Positions 24,055 through 31,514 of a stretch of DNA of 64,000 nt are shown one piece after another. Each line of letters opens with the position of its first letter. Position 1 is the stretch's first letter. A program made the translations under genes and the position numbers. The notes below the pieces were generated by a model. The model did no database searches. It was not told where the DNA came from and saw only the letters and a program-made list of their open reading frames with translations. The stretch comes from an uncultured Sphingomonas sp. (GTDB lineage Bacteria; Pseudomonadota; Alphaproteobacteria; Sphingomonadales; Sphingomonadaceae). The stretch is taken from positions 23,542 through 87,541 of the forward strand of contig NZ_CAMLDL010000011.1 of the NCBI RefSeq assembly GCF_946478955.1. Direction: 5' to 3'.

Positions 24055-25044
24055 TTAGGCGGGGACAGCGCCCGTCCGCAGTTCCACAGCGCACTTGCTG
24101 CGGAGGGTGCGGGTGCCAGTCATGAGACCAGCGATCAGGAGCGAACCCTGCTTGCGCGGCTGATCTTCGATCTGGAACGTGACGTCCTTGACCAGCGCCG
24201 AACACGCAGCCATCGGGGTCCAAACGGCACCGACGGTCGTGCCGAACTTTGCGCGGTAGTACGCCGGGATGAACTTCTCGTTCTCCGCGTCCGCGTAGTC
24301 ACCGGCAGTGTTGTCCTGGCCGTAGACTTCGTTGGCAATGTTCGACTTCAGGATCGTGATGTCGTCGATGGTGTTCAGCGACATCGAGCGGATGCTCGCG
24401 CTGCCACCATTGGTGTCACGATTGAGGTTCTTGTCGCTGCGAGCGACCAGATACCACTGAGCGGCACGGAGGAGACCGTAGACCTGCTGGCTGTTAACCG
24501 GCACGTCCTTCTCGTCCATGGCCTGCTTCGCAGCCGAGAAGGCTTCGATCAGGGCTGCACCGTCGGTCGCCAGAGCGGCGTTGACGATGGCCGAACCACC
24601 TTGGTCACCAGCGAAGAGCGCGCCCGAGCGGGCCGACTTCAGGATGGTGCGGAGGATGTTCGCGTCGTAGTGACGAGCGAGGAACTCACCCATTTCCTTC
24701 GTGTACGGCTGGCGCACATCGAAGTGGTTGAGCATCTCGTCGACGTCGCTGACGAACACGTCCGAGATCAGCTTGTCGTCGGGATCGACGGTGATCTCAG
24801 TGTGGTTGATCTTGCGACCCGTCAGCTCGGTGCCCGGGGTGTGGTAACCACCACCAGCGCGCCAGATGGCCGGGAACTTGAAGCTCTTGCCCTTTGCGAG
24901 GGTCTTGGTCTGGTGCTTGTCACGCAGCTGCGTGGCAGTCTCGAACGCCGAGATGATCTCGCCGCCGAAGAGGTCAAGCATGAGAGCGCGGGTATCACCA
25001 GCGCCCTGATCCTGACCCGGGAAGTTGGGTACGGAGTTAGCCAT
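24055..25044 (-). CDS. Major capsid protein (T7 gp10-like)
   Basis: 329 residues (T7 gp10A has 345). The start MANSVPNFPGQDQGAGD and motifs such as FAGDQGGSAIVNAALATDG fit HK97-fold capsids of this group. It assembles on the scaffold around the portal. It is flanked by a structured leader (25045-25288) and a strong terminator, so its mRNA 3' end is well defined. I did not find an obvious slippery site for a longer capsid form. Confidence 0.93.
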   Translation of the reverse strand: MANSVPNFPGQDQGAGDTRALMLDLFGGEIISAFETATQLRDKHQTKTLAKGKSFKFPAIWRAGGGYHTPGTELTGRKINHTEITVDPDDKLISDVFVSDVDEMLNHFDVRQPYTKEMGEFLARHYDANILRTILKSARSGALFAGDQGGSAIVNAALATDGAALIEAFSAAKQAMDEKDVPVNSQQVYGLLRAAQWYLVARSDKNLNRDTNGGSASIRSMSLNTIDDITILKSNIANEVYGQDNTAGDYADAENEKFIPAYYRAKFGTTVGAVWTPMAACSALVKDVTFQIEDQPRKQGSLLIAGLMTGTRTLRSKCAVELRTGAVPA

Positions 25045-25288
25045 TGTTTTCCATTTCTGGAGAGGGTTGAAACGTAGGGTTGCAACCGTCGCCTCAAGGC
25101 CCGCAGCAACTCCGGTTGTCCCCGTAGGGGCCGAGCGCGTGGGTTATCTCTTGGGTCTGGGATCGAGGCCCCTCACAGGGCCCCTAGCCGCTCCCGGGGA
25201 TCAAGCCGGGAGGGTGCGTTGGGTCGTCGTACTAGGAGCCTTGGGTTGATCCTCCCGGGCTCGTTCAGACGACCCTTCGCGGGTCGGG
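25045..25288 (-). promoter_or_regulatory. Structured intergenic leader of the capsid gene
   Basis: 244 bp without a gene, rich in hairpins on the minus strand (GACCCGCGAAGGGTC; CTCCCGG with CCGGGAG around a 6-8 nt loop; several GGGGCCC-type stems). No ATTACCCCCGACC promoter and no T-run are present, so processing or mRNA stabilisation upstream of the capsid gene is more likely than initiation. Confidence 0.5.
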
Positions 25289-26206
25289 TTAGTTGCTGAG
25301 AACCTGCTTCTCGAACAGCGAACGCGGAACGACACTGAAGCCGTTGCGCTGGCTGCGTTGCAGCTTCTCCATGACACCCTGACGGAACGCGGGATCGGTC
25401 GCATAGCGAGGATCGCGCTGGTCACGGATCATCTGGTCGCGATCCGTATAGGTATCGCCAGCAGCTGAAGGGGTGCCTGCAGGAGTAATCATAGTGCCCT
25501 CCGAGGGACGAGCTGCAGTGTAGCGGGCGTAGAGACCGCGGACTGCGTTCTCACGACCTTCGGGGTTATCGAGAGCAGCGTTGAAGGCATCCAGCTCGGC
25601 GTCGGACAGGTTCTGTCCAGCCCAGCCAGCCATCAGCTTGTAGTTCTCTTCGCCGTCCACGTAGCTGTGGATCGCCGTATAGGCAGCGGCCTGCTGCGCC
25701 TTGACGCCTTCGATGTAGAGGTTGAACACCTCACGCGGGATACCAGCGGCTTCGAGAGCAGCGATGTTCTCTTCCGAGACCTCCTGCTTGTCAGCCCACT
25801 CGGTACGAGCGGTTTCCATCGCGGTCGCCAGAGCGCCGTTGGGATTGGCGGCGGCTTCAGCAGCAGCAGCTGCTTCGGCTTCGGCCTGCGTCTTTTCGAT
25901 CTTCCCATCAGGCTTCACTTCGGCGGCGGGAGCTTCTGCTGCCGGGGCCTCTGCGGGGGTCTGTGGGTTCGACCGAGCGCGCTCCAGCTCGGCATAGCTC
26001 TTGGCGAGACCTTCGAGGTCAGCCTTGCCGTCCTTCCAGAACTTCTCTGGGATATACTCAGGACGCTGCGGGCCAGCCGGTGCTGGCGTGAAATCGTTTG
26101 TCGGCTCGCTCAAGCCGCGCTGACCGACCTCAATCGAGGCTTGATCAGCGGTGGAGACCCCCGGGGCTTCCGAAGAAGCGCCCGAGGTGTCTGCCGGATT
26201 GCTCAT
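25289..26206 (-). CDS. Scaffolding (capsid assembly) protein (T7 gp9-like)
   Basis: 305 residues (T7 gp9 has 307). It is acidic and low in complexity at the N-terminus with long Ala/Glu-rich helices (QAEAEAAAAAEAAANP). YIPEKFWKDGKADLEGLAKSY is the usual gp9-type segment. It guides capsid assembly and leaves the prohead before packaging. Its ATG overlaps the stop of the small gene upstream. Confidence 0.92.
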   Translation of the reverse strand: MSNPADTSGASSEAPGVSTADQASIEVGQRGLSEPTNDFTPAPAGPQRPEYIPEKFWKDGKADLEGLAKSYAELERARSNPQTPAEAPAAEAPAAEVKPDGKIEKTQAEAEAAAAAEAAANPNGALATAMETARTEWADKQEVSEENIAALEAAGIPREVFNLYIEGVKAQQAAAYTAIHSYVDGEENYKLMAGWAGQNLSDAELDAFNAALDNPEGRENAVRGLYARYTAARPSEGTMITPAGTPSAAGDTYTDRDQMIRDQRDPRYATDPAFRQGVMEKLQRSQRNGFSVVPRSLFEKQVLSN

Positions 26207-26403
26207 TAGACGTAGTTGACCTGAACGAAGTCGCCGAGCAGCGGAACTTCATTCTCTTCGACAACCACTTCCGGCGCTGCTTCAGCGGCGGTGTTGTCCT
26301 CGATCACGAAGGCGTTGTTCGTTTCGACAACCAGGCCGGTCGTCTCATTTGCCGGGGCGACCGACGCGGTCACTTCCGGAGTACGGTTGGTGTTGCGGCC
26401 CAT
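26206..26403 (-). CDS. Small acidic protein between portal and scaffold
   Basis: 65 residues, Glu/Val/Ala-rich (VVETNNAFVIEDNTAAEAA, EVVVEENEVPLLGDF), probably extended. Overlaps of one base on both sides show it is translated with the assembly genes. It may be a minor capsid or scaffold accessory. No family was recognised. Confidence 0.65.
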   Translation of the reverse strand: MGRNTNRTPEVTASVAPANETTGLVVETNNAFVIEDNTAAEAAPEVVVEENEVPLLGDFVQVNYV

Positions 26404-27969
26404 TTAGGCTGCTCCTTCTTCAAGCCCCTGCTCGGGGGCGTTAAACGCATCGGCAGCACCCTTCGCGATCTGCGGAGCGGCTGCGACTGCGGCTTGGGTT
26501 GCGAGGCCCTGCTGGGCTTCGGCTTCTAGGGTCTCGCCGTCCTTGATCAGCGTATCGACCGCCTCGATCCCGTAGGATTCAGCGAACCGCTTGCCGACTT
26601 CAGTTGGGTCGGTGATCGACTTGACCACCTCGGGACCGTAGATGTTGGTCATATCCGTCATCCAAGCCCGCAGCTTGTTGGCGCTATGCGAGCGGCCCAT
26701 CGCCTCGAAGCCGGTCACGATGGACGGCACGACGGTCTTGGGAAGCTCTGGCGCTTCGTTGTTGCGTATCAGGACGTAGAGGATGCGCCGAACGAGAGGC
26801 AGCTGGAACTCGGCACTGAGGACGGTGTAGACACCACCCAGCACGTTCTCCAACTCCTGGGCCATAGCCCTGATCTCTTCGGCAGTGACACGCTCTGCGT
26901 CACGGACGGTGCCAGCCTGCAACAGGAACGCATGGGAGAGCCGTAGCTCGATCTTCTCGGCCACCGTGTTGGCGACAGTGAAGTCCATGCTCTTGTCGAG
27001 CTGCAGAGCCTTGATCTTGTCGATGTAGCCAGTGACGTAGTCACCAGTCTCGGCAGAGTTCAGCTCTTCGATGTCGATCATCGAGCTAGGGTCGACGATG
27101 TTGATGATGCGCGAGGCCACCGCAGCGAACTGAATGATCGCCTTGGAGAGGTCCTCCAGCGACATCAGGTCACCGATGTACTCAGACACGTGACCACGGC
27201 CCCAATCGGAGCCCGGGATCGCCGTCCAGCGCAACGCCATCCAGCCAGCTTGGTCCCGTGGGGCCTTGCCTTCTGAGCCGGGGACGATGGTGCCGTTGAT
27301 CTCTTGGTACGTGACGAGGTCGTCACCGACGCGCTTGATATGCGTATAGAGGTCGACCAGCTTCTGATCTGCGTTCTTGGCGTCGACCACAACCTTACAG
27401 GCCGTGATGACTTCCTCAGACAGAGCCTGCGGGTACACCCTCTCCTTCACCACGGCTTCCAACAGGCCACCACGTTCGTCCCGTAGGCAAACGTACTGGT
27501 CGATGCGGAACATCCGAGGTGCGCCCTTGTCGAGCGGGTAGAACAGGAGAGTGTTACCGGCCACGATCAGGTGGCGAAGGACTTCCATAAAGATCGGGCG
27601 GGACGCCGAGGACTCGACCAGCATCTGAGCCTTGCCCGCAATGCGAGCGAGACCCTGCTTGATCGTCGTCAGGTCGTCACCGAGGTCCGCTGCAGTGTCC
27701 TCATGGACGTTCAGGCGGAAGAAGTGTTGATCAGGTGGGAACAGCGTGATCAGCAAGATGGACGCGAGGTTGTTCACCGCACGGGCACCGAGGGACTGAT
27801 AGGGCTGCGAGAAGGAAGCGTTCGCATCCTGGCCGTCGTCGGGGACGAGGCCGGGGATCGTCAGCTTAGAGTTGGCGCGGGCCCGTTCGAGGGCCGTGTT
27901 GCGCGACTGCGTGAGCTGGGTGTAGCGGGCCTTAGCCGACGCCACCAGCTTCTCGGTGGCTTTGGCCAA
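26404..27969 (-). CDS. Portal protein (T7 gp8-like head-tail connector)
   Basis: 521 residues (T7 gp8 has 536). RYTQLTQSRNTALERAR, NLASILLITLFPPDQHFFRL and the C-terminal helical region are characteristic. Twelve copies form the DNA gate at one capsid vertex. The start is TTG 27969, preceded by AAGGAAC at suitable spacing; no in-frame ATG or GTG gives a better fit. Confidence 0.95.
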   Translation of the reverse strand: MAKATEKLVASAKARYTQLTQSRNTALERARANSKLTIPGLVPDDGQDANASFSQPYQSLGARAVNNLASILLITLFPPDQHFFRLNVHEDTAADLGDDLTTIKQGLARIAGKAQMLVESSASRPIFMEVLRHLIVAGNTLLFYPLDKGAPRMFRIDQYVCLRDERGGLLEAVVKERVYPQALSEEVITACKVVVDAKNADQKLVDLYTHIKRVGDDLVTYQEINGTIVPGSEGKAPRDQAGWMALRWTAIPGSDWGRGHVSEYIGDLMSLEDLSKAIIQFAAVASRIINIVDPSSMIDIEELNSAETGDYVTGYIDKIKALQLDKSMDFTVANTVAEKIELRLSHAFLLQAGTVRDAERVTAEEIRAMAQELENVLGGVYTVLSAEFQLPLVRRILYVLIRNNEAPELPKTVVPSIVTGFEAMGRSHSANKLRAWMTDMTNIYGPEVVKSITDPTEVGKRFAESYGIEAVDTLIKDGETLEAEAQQGLATQAAVAAAPQIAKGAADAFNAPEQGLEEGAA

Positions 27970-27981
27970 GAGTGCGGTTCC

Positions 27982-28293
27982 TTACTGGATTTGGTTGCGG
28001 GTGCCGTTGCGGCTCCAGCTCGATGCACTTCCGCCACCAGTGCGGCCCGGGGAGGTGCCGGTCACGGGACGGGTGATGCCCCCGATGGGGAGCGTAGGTG
28101 CTGTTGGGGTGGTCGGAGCTGAGACGGGGGGAGGCACGGAGCCTGCAACCCCCGTCCGCTCGATACGGAGGGCGGAGCGACCCAACCGTAGAGACCGGAA
28201 TAACGGATCAACACCGTCGAGGTATTGATTGCGAATGATCGCGGGGTCCTTGGGCTTCTCAGCCTTGGGGACCTTCGGCTTGGCAGTACACAC
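27982..28293 (-). CDS. Small structural or assembly protein (T7 gp7.3 position)
   Basis: 103 residues from a GTG overlapping the upstream TAG. A Lys/Pro-rich start (CTAKPKVPKAEKPKDPAII) is followed by a Pro/Thr linker and a Gly/Ser-rich tail (GRTGGGSASSWSRN). T7 gp7.3, a small disordered virion protein needed for adsorption, lies in the same place before the portal and has a similar basic, Gly-rich character. Similarity is compositional, not proven. Confidence 0.6.
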   Translation of the reverse strand: MCTAKPKVPKAEKPKDPAIIRNQYLDGVDPLFRSLRLGRSALRIERTGVAGSVPPPVSAPTTPTAPTLPIGGITRPVTGTSPGRTGGGSASSWSRNGTRNQIQ

Positions 28294-28490
28294 TAGCGTT
28301 TCCTCGGGCTTGGCACCCGGGCGTCTGCCCGACGGCTTGCATCGCGGGCGTGGATTAGGTGGAGGACAAGCTCACGCTTGCCTGCGTATCGCTGGTAGCT
28401 CTCCATCGTCTCGCCCTCATTGGGGAGCCGTTCGGGGACCAGCTTCTGGATTTCTTCGAGTAGCTCGTTGGAGCCGCTTGGGAACTTCAT
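28293..28490 (-). CDS. Hypothetical protein, first gene after the late-region terminator
   Basis: 65 residues from ATG 28490 with GGAG upstream. It is charged, with helical segments (GSNELLEEIQKLVPERL, YQRYAGKRELVLHLIHA) and a basic end (RVPSPRKR). It may be a T7 gp6.7/6.5-type virion or DNA-binding accessory, but no motif settles this. Confidence 0.6.
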   Translation of the reverse strand: MKFPSGSNELLEEIQKLVPERLPNEGETMESYQRYAGKRELVLHLIHARDASRRADARVPSPRKR

Positions 28491-28504
28491 CGGGTGCGCT
28501 CCTG

Positions 28505-28572
28505 AAAAAATAGGGGGCCGCTCCAGCAGTGGGTCCAGCCAGAACGGCGACACCAAACTGCGAGCGGCCCCC
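28505..28572 (-). terminator. Terminator or long hairpin between promoter 28612 and the structural genes
   Basis: Minus-strand arms 28562-28572 and 28513-28523 (GGGGGCCGCTC) pair perfectly over 11 bp around a 38-nt loop and are followed by TATTTTTT, the same tail as the terminator after the capsid gene. It lies within 110 nt of a phage promoter, so it may act as an attenuator. Confidence 0.7.
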
Positions 28573-28611
28573 TGTGGGTGCCGAGAGATACACCTAAATA
28601 GGTTTCTCTCT

Positions 28612-28629
28612 CCAAAGGTCGGGGGTAAT
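28612..28629 (-). promoter_or_regulatory. Phage RNA polymerase promoter for the late (structural) genes
   Basis: Minus-strand ATTACCCCCGACCTTTGG is followed by GGAGAGAGAAACC, a T7-like initiation sequence. The new transcript can fold at its 5' end (GAGAGA with TCTCTC). It overlaps the stop of the exonuclease gene and precedes the portal-scaffold-capsid block, where T7 places class III promoters. Confidence 0.8.
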
Positions 28630-29468
28630 TACCCCTCCTGCTGAAGCTCCGACGGAGACCACGGAATTACGCGGTTTCCATCAACGTCGGAGTGCTTCAG
28701 GATGCGGGCACAGTTCACCTGAACGACAGCATCCTGCTCGGTCAGGCCAGCCTTCTCGTAGGCTGAGACGATGGCGGGCCAAACGCCCATTCCTTCCTTC
28801 TCACGCCACCGTTCCTCTTCGAGACCCTTGCGGGGCCCGCTCTTGAACGTGTGGGTGTATCGCTCCCAGCCAGTACCGGCGAGCAATCGGTCGGCGGCTT
28901 TGGGGCCATCGCCGGGACAGCCCGGGTAGCCGTCGGTCTGATCGCCGCAGATCGCCTGCCACAGCATAAAGCGTGTGGCCTCGGCGGGTGCGATCGATCG
29001 GATCTTCAGCTCGGGCTTGTTCGGGTTGAAGAGGAAGCCGGGGATCGTCTGCATATCCTTGTCGGCAGAGACGATGATCCGTTCCTCATTGTTGGGCTCG
29101 GTCGATAGGATGCCCATGACGTCGTCAGCTTCGAGGCGAGCCCGAGTGGCGGTCTTGTATTCCTGGCCGAGCCATTCCTTCAGATCGTACAGATGCTCCG
29201 GTCGGACGGTTTCCTTCCGGTTGCTCTTGTACAGCGGGTAGACGTCCTCTTTGCGGAAGCTGCGGAAGTCGTCGGACAGGCAGATGATCGCTTCATCGGC
29301 CTTGAGCTTGGTGACGAGGTTCTCGACGGTTTCCCGGGCAGATTTACACGCGGCCTCAAAGTCGGCTTCGTGCGAGACTACGCCGTCTCCCCAATCGATG
29401 TTCTCCTCGTTCGACGCTGAACACTGGTAGGCGATGATGTCAGCGTCGATCAGGAGGACCCGCTTCAC
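28629..29468 (-). CDS. 5'-3' exonuclease (T7 gp6-like)
   Basis: 279 residues. LLIDADIIAYQ, EADDVMGIL and VSADKDMQTIPG are the acidic metal-binding motifs of FEN/5'-nuclease enzymes, and GDQTDGYPGCPGDGPKAA is the helical clamp signature. It should remove RNA primers and degrade host DNA to supply nucleotides, as gp6 does in T7. The start is GTG 29468, overlapping the upstream TGA. Confidence 0.92.
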   Translation of the reverse strand: MKRVLLIDADIIAYQCSASNEENIDWGDGVVSHEADFEAACKSARETVENLVTKLKADEAIICLSDDFRSFRKEDVYPLYKSNRKETVRPEHLYDLKEWLGQEYKTATRARLEADDVMGILSTEPNNEERIIVSADKDMQTIPGFLFNPNKPELKIRSIAPAEATRFMLWQAICGDQTDGYPGCPGDGPKAADRLLAGTGWERYTHTFKSGPRKGLEEERWREKEGMGVWPAIVSAYEKAGLTEQDAVVQVNCARILKHSDVDGNRVIPWSPSELQQEG

Positions 29469-29674
29469 TGAGGCAGGAAGCTCTCAGCGGTCCAAGAGCG
29501 AACGAAGCCGCCCCCGTCCCGCATGGTGACGATCTCGATGTCGGAGGGATCGACACTGCCGTCAGCGATTGCGCGCTGCAGCCAGTTCTGAGCTTCATGC
29601 TTGACCGTGAAGGTCTGCATATCCTCTGCGCCCCAGCCAAGGCCGAGGACGTAGATGTACGAGGCGCGGGCCAT
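29465..29674 (-). CDS. Hypothetical small protein
   Basis: 69 residues from ATG 29674, which shares a base with the upstream TGA. A strand (ARASYIYVLGLGWG) is followed by a helix (KHEAQNWLQRAIADG) and further strands (IEIVTMRDGGGFVRSW). A compact alpha/beta protein of unknown role, coupled on both sides. Confidence 0.65.
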   Translation of the reverse strand: MARASYIYVLGLGWGAEDMQTFTVKHEAQNWLQRAIADGSVDPSDIEIVTMRDGGGFVRSWTAESFLPQ

Positions 29675-29916
29675 CAGAACGCTCCCATCAGACCACCAAG
29701 GGTCCAGAAGAAGGTGTCCCGCAGCGAGCCGTTGGACAGGATATTCCCGCCTTCGGTGATCTCCCGGGTGGCCGCTAGGGCGAACCCGAGGACCGCAGCT
29801 GCCAGAGGCGTGAACACCGCGCCGACGACGATCAGCAGGGTGACGACGCCATAGGCGATCAGGAAGTGGCAAGCCTGGTCGAGGGCCTCATGATACCAAG
29901 GCTTCTTCAGCTTCAT
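29674..29916 (-). CDS. Small membrane protein in the lysis cluster
   Basis: 80 residues with hydrophobic spans at HFLIAYGVVTLLIVVGAVF and LAAAVLGFALAATREIT, and possibly a third at the C-terminus (TFFWTLGGLMGAF). The start is ATG 29916, coupled to the lipoprotein gene. It could be a second holin or antiholin. The neighbours are spanin candidates, which supports a lysis role. Confidence 0.55.
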   Translation of the reverse strand: MKLKKPWYHEALDQACHFLIAYGVVTLLIVVGAVFTPLAAAVLGFALAATREITEGGNILSNGSLRDTFFWTLGGLMGAF

Positions 29917-30191
29917 TGCGGGGCTCCCGGGCAGGGGTTGCTGTTGGCTGCGCGGAGGCGGCTGTTCTCGCCGATCAGCACTTGCCGGTCGGCCAGCGCG
30001 TACTTGGTCAGGTCGAAGGTTCCGTCCTGCTTCTCCGCCTCGGTGGACGGCAGGGTCGACTGCGGGACCTGTTCGATCTCGCAGGCAACCGGCACCGGCA
30101 CCTTCACCTCGACGATGGGACCGGGAACGGTGATCGTCTTGGTGCAGGCCGGGGCGAGCATGACGAGGCCCAGAGCGAGCCAGAGTTTCAT
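29913..30191 (-). CDS. Rz1-like outer-membrane spanin lipoprotein
   Basis: 92 residues from ATG 30191. The N-terminus is a lipoprotein signal (KLWLALGLVMLAPAC) with the lipobox cysteine near residue 16, followed by Pro/Val-rich sequence (ITVPGPIVEVKVPVPVACE) typical of o-spanins. It would sit in the outer membrane and pair with the product of 30200-30622 to fuse the two membranes at lysis. It lies directly downstream of its partner. Confidence 0.72.
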   Translation of the reverse strand: MKLWLALGLVMLAPACTKTITVPGPIVEVKVPVPVACEIEQVPQSTLPSTEAEKQDGTFDLTKYALADRQVLIGENSRLRAANSNPCPGAPQ

Positions 30192-30199
30192 CAGCGGGT

Positions 30200-30622
30200 T
30201 CACTTCACAAGCTCCTGCAGGAGCAGCCCACGGGCCTCGCGGCATTGGGTCAGCTCGTCGGTGTTGGATGCGGAGAGGCCGAGCAGCTGCTTGGCGCGGG
30301 CGTCGTTGGACTTGGCCCGTTCGTCGGCGGCGGCGTACTGCTTGAGGTACGCAGCGCGTTCCTCTTCGCGGACCTTCTTGAGAGCTTCGATGCCCTCGTT
30401 CTGCGACTTGATCAGGCCGTCGCGGGTGGCGATCATGGACGTCGCAAGAGCGAGCGCCTGATCCTTGCCTTGGATCAGCTCGGCCTGCGTGGTGATGGTA
30501 TCCTGCGCGTTGCCGAGGCGATACGTCTGGACGCCACCGAAGATGCCACCGGCCAGCGCGAGCGCGGCAAGTGCCATGACGATGGGCCCCGCGAAACGCG
30601 AGGCGAGGAAGTTGGCGATCAT
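30200..30622 (-). CDS. Rz-like inner-membrane spanin
   Basis: 140 residues. One N-terminal membrane span (GPIVMALAALALAGGIFGG) is followed by a long periplasmic coiled coil (IKSQNEGIEALKKVREEE, AYLKQYAAADERAKS) and a C-terminal segment with one cysteine (TQCREARGLLLQ). This is standard i-spanin architecture. T7 has its spanin genes beside the terminase; here they lie between DNA polymerase and exonuclease. Confidence 0.75.
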   Translation of the reverse strand: MIANFLASRFAGPIVMALAALALAGGIFGGVQTYRLGNAQDTITTQAELIQGKDQALALATSMIATRDGLIKSQNEGIEALKKVREEERAAYLKQYAAADERAKSNDARAKQLLGLSASNTDELTQCREARGLLLQELVK

Positions 30623-30626
30623 GGGG

Positions 30627-30806
30627 TTACCTTTGTTGGATGGACGCTTCGAGATCGTCGTCGGAAGCGAAGTGCTTGCCGGTCGCGTCTGCGTCGTGCT
30701 GGGAGTGGAAGCCGCCCCGGGAGCGGATGACTTCGCGCTCCCCTTCGAGGATTACGTAGCCATAGCCGGTCGGGGTATTGAAGGTTTCGTGCCGGTACTT
30801 AGGCAT
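30627..30806 (-). CDS. Hypothetical small protein
   Basis: 59 residues from ATG 30806, overlapping the end of the upstream membrane-protein gene. It is charged and His-rich (GYVILEGEREVIRSRGG, FHSQHDADATGKHFAS), probably a small beta-hairpin fold. It lies within the lysis cluster, but no feature ties it to lysis. Confidence 0.55.
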   Translation of the reverse strand: MPKYRHETFNTPTGYGYVILEGEREVIRSRGGFHSQHDADATGKHFASDDDLEASIQQR

Positions 30807-31047
30807 CCGGCATGGTCTTGTGGGCCATACCGAGAGCGGCACCAGTTGCGGCCAGGAGCGCGGCTGCGCCGGTCCCGTAAGCCATAGGGTCAAAGTCTTT
30901 GGACAGGACCATCACGTGCCAGCTGGCGAGTAGGACGAACTGCGTCCCCATGATTATAGCCCCAAGGCGTATTGCGTCAGGGGTTTTGCCGTCTTTGCCG
31001 GTCGTGAGCATCCTGATCCACTTGAGGATCGTTCTGCAGATTCGCAT
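30799..31047 (-). CDS. Two-span membrane protein, holin-like
   Basis: 82 residues. The hydrophobic segments AIIMGTQFVLLASWHVMVL and MAYGTGAAALLAATGAALGMA, joined by a short charged loop (SKDFDP), give the two-span topology of class II holins. It is upstream of the spanin pair, which is a common place for a holin, so the prophage has two holin candidates (see 9413-9628). The start is ATG 31047; ATG 31011 is an alternative. The gene overlaps the HNH gene by 94 bp. Confidence 0.6.
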   Translation of the reverse strand: MRICRTILKWIRMLTTGKDGKTPDAIRLGAIIMGTQFVLLASWHVMVLSKDFDPMAYGTGAAALLAATGAALGMAHKTMPDA

Positions 31048-31505
31048 TGGTGTCTTTCGAGGTAGCGGATCAGTGACCGCAGTTCGTGGATGGACGCATC
31101 GCTTTTGATGCGGTTGGCCCTTTGGGAGATCACGGCCACGTTCCCCGGCACGTAGCCGAGGGCGGGAATGATCTTGTCGAGGGTCGGTGAGTTGAACGTG
31201 GGCTTGCCCTTGCCGTGCTTCAGCGGGATGCCGAGGATTGGGCAGACTTTCGGGATGACGATGTCGTCAGCCGTCAGGTCGAAGGGGACACCCTGATACC
31301 TTGCTCTGGATCGAGCGGCTGTCAGCAGCTGGTACACAGCGGATCGACGCGGGTTATGTTTCGCGTTCGATGCCGCCATGCACAGCTTGCAGTATGACCG
31401 TCGACCATTCCTTCGCCTGTCCGCGTGGAAGTCCTCAAGGGACTTCGGCACACGGCACTTGGCGCAGACCCGCCGGGGCGGGCCCGGGTCGGGGAATAGT
31501 TCCAG
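30954..31505 (-). CDS. HNH endonuclease-like protein with zinc-binding CxxC pairs, CUG start
   Basis: 183 residues if read from a CTG at 31505. That codon follows AAGGAGACAAT, in which the ribosome site overlaps the DNA polymerase stop. The extension adds VCAKCR, which pairs with YCKLCM as a four-cysteine zinc site and so must be part of the protein. CPILGIPL and the segment ending SPTLDKIIPALGYVPGNV match HNH nucleases of the free-standing homing type, with ISQRANRIKS at the end of the fold. The last 30 residues read through the start of the next gene and look non-native. It may be a selfish nuclease between DNA polymerase and the lysis genes. Confidence 0.75.
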   Translation of the reverse strand: MELFPDPGPPRRVCAKCRVPKSLEDFHADRRRNGRRSYCKLCMAASNAKHNPRRSAVYQLLTAARSRARYQGVPFDLTADDIVIPKVCPILGIPLKHGKGKPTFNSPTLDKIIPALGYVPGNVAVISQRANRIKSDASIHELRSLIRYLERHQCESAERSSSGSGCSRPAKTAKPLTQYALGL

Positions 31506-31514
31506 ATTGTCTCC

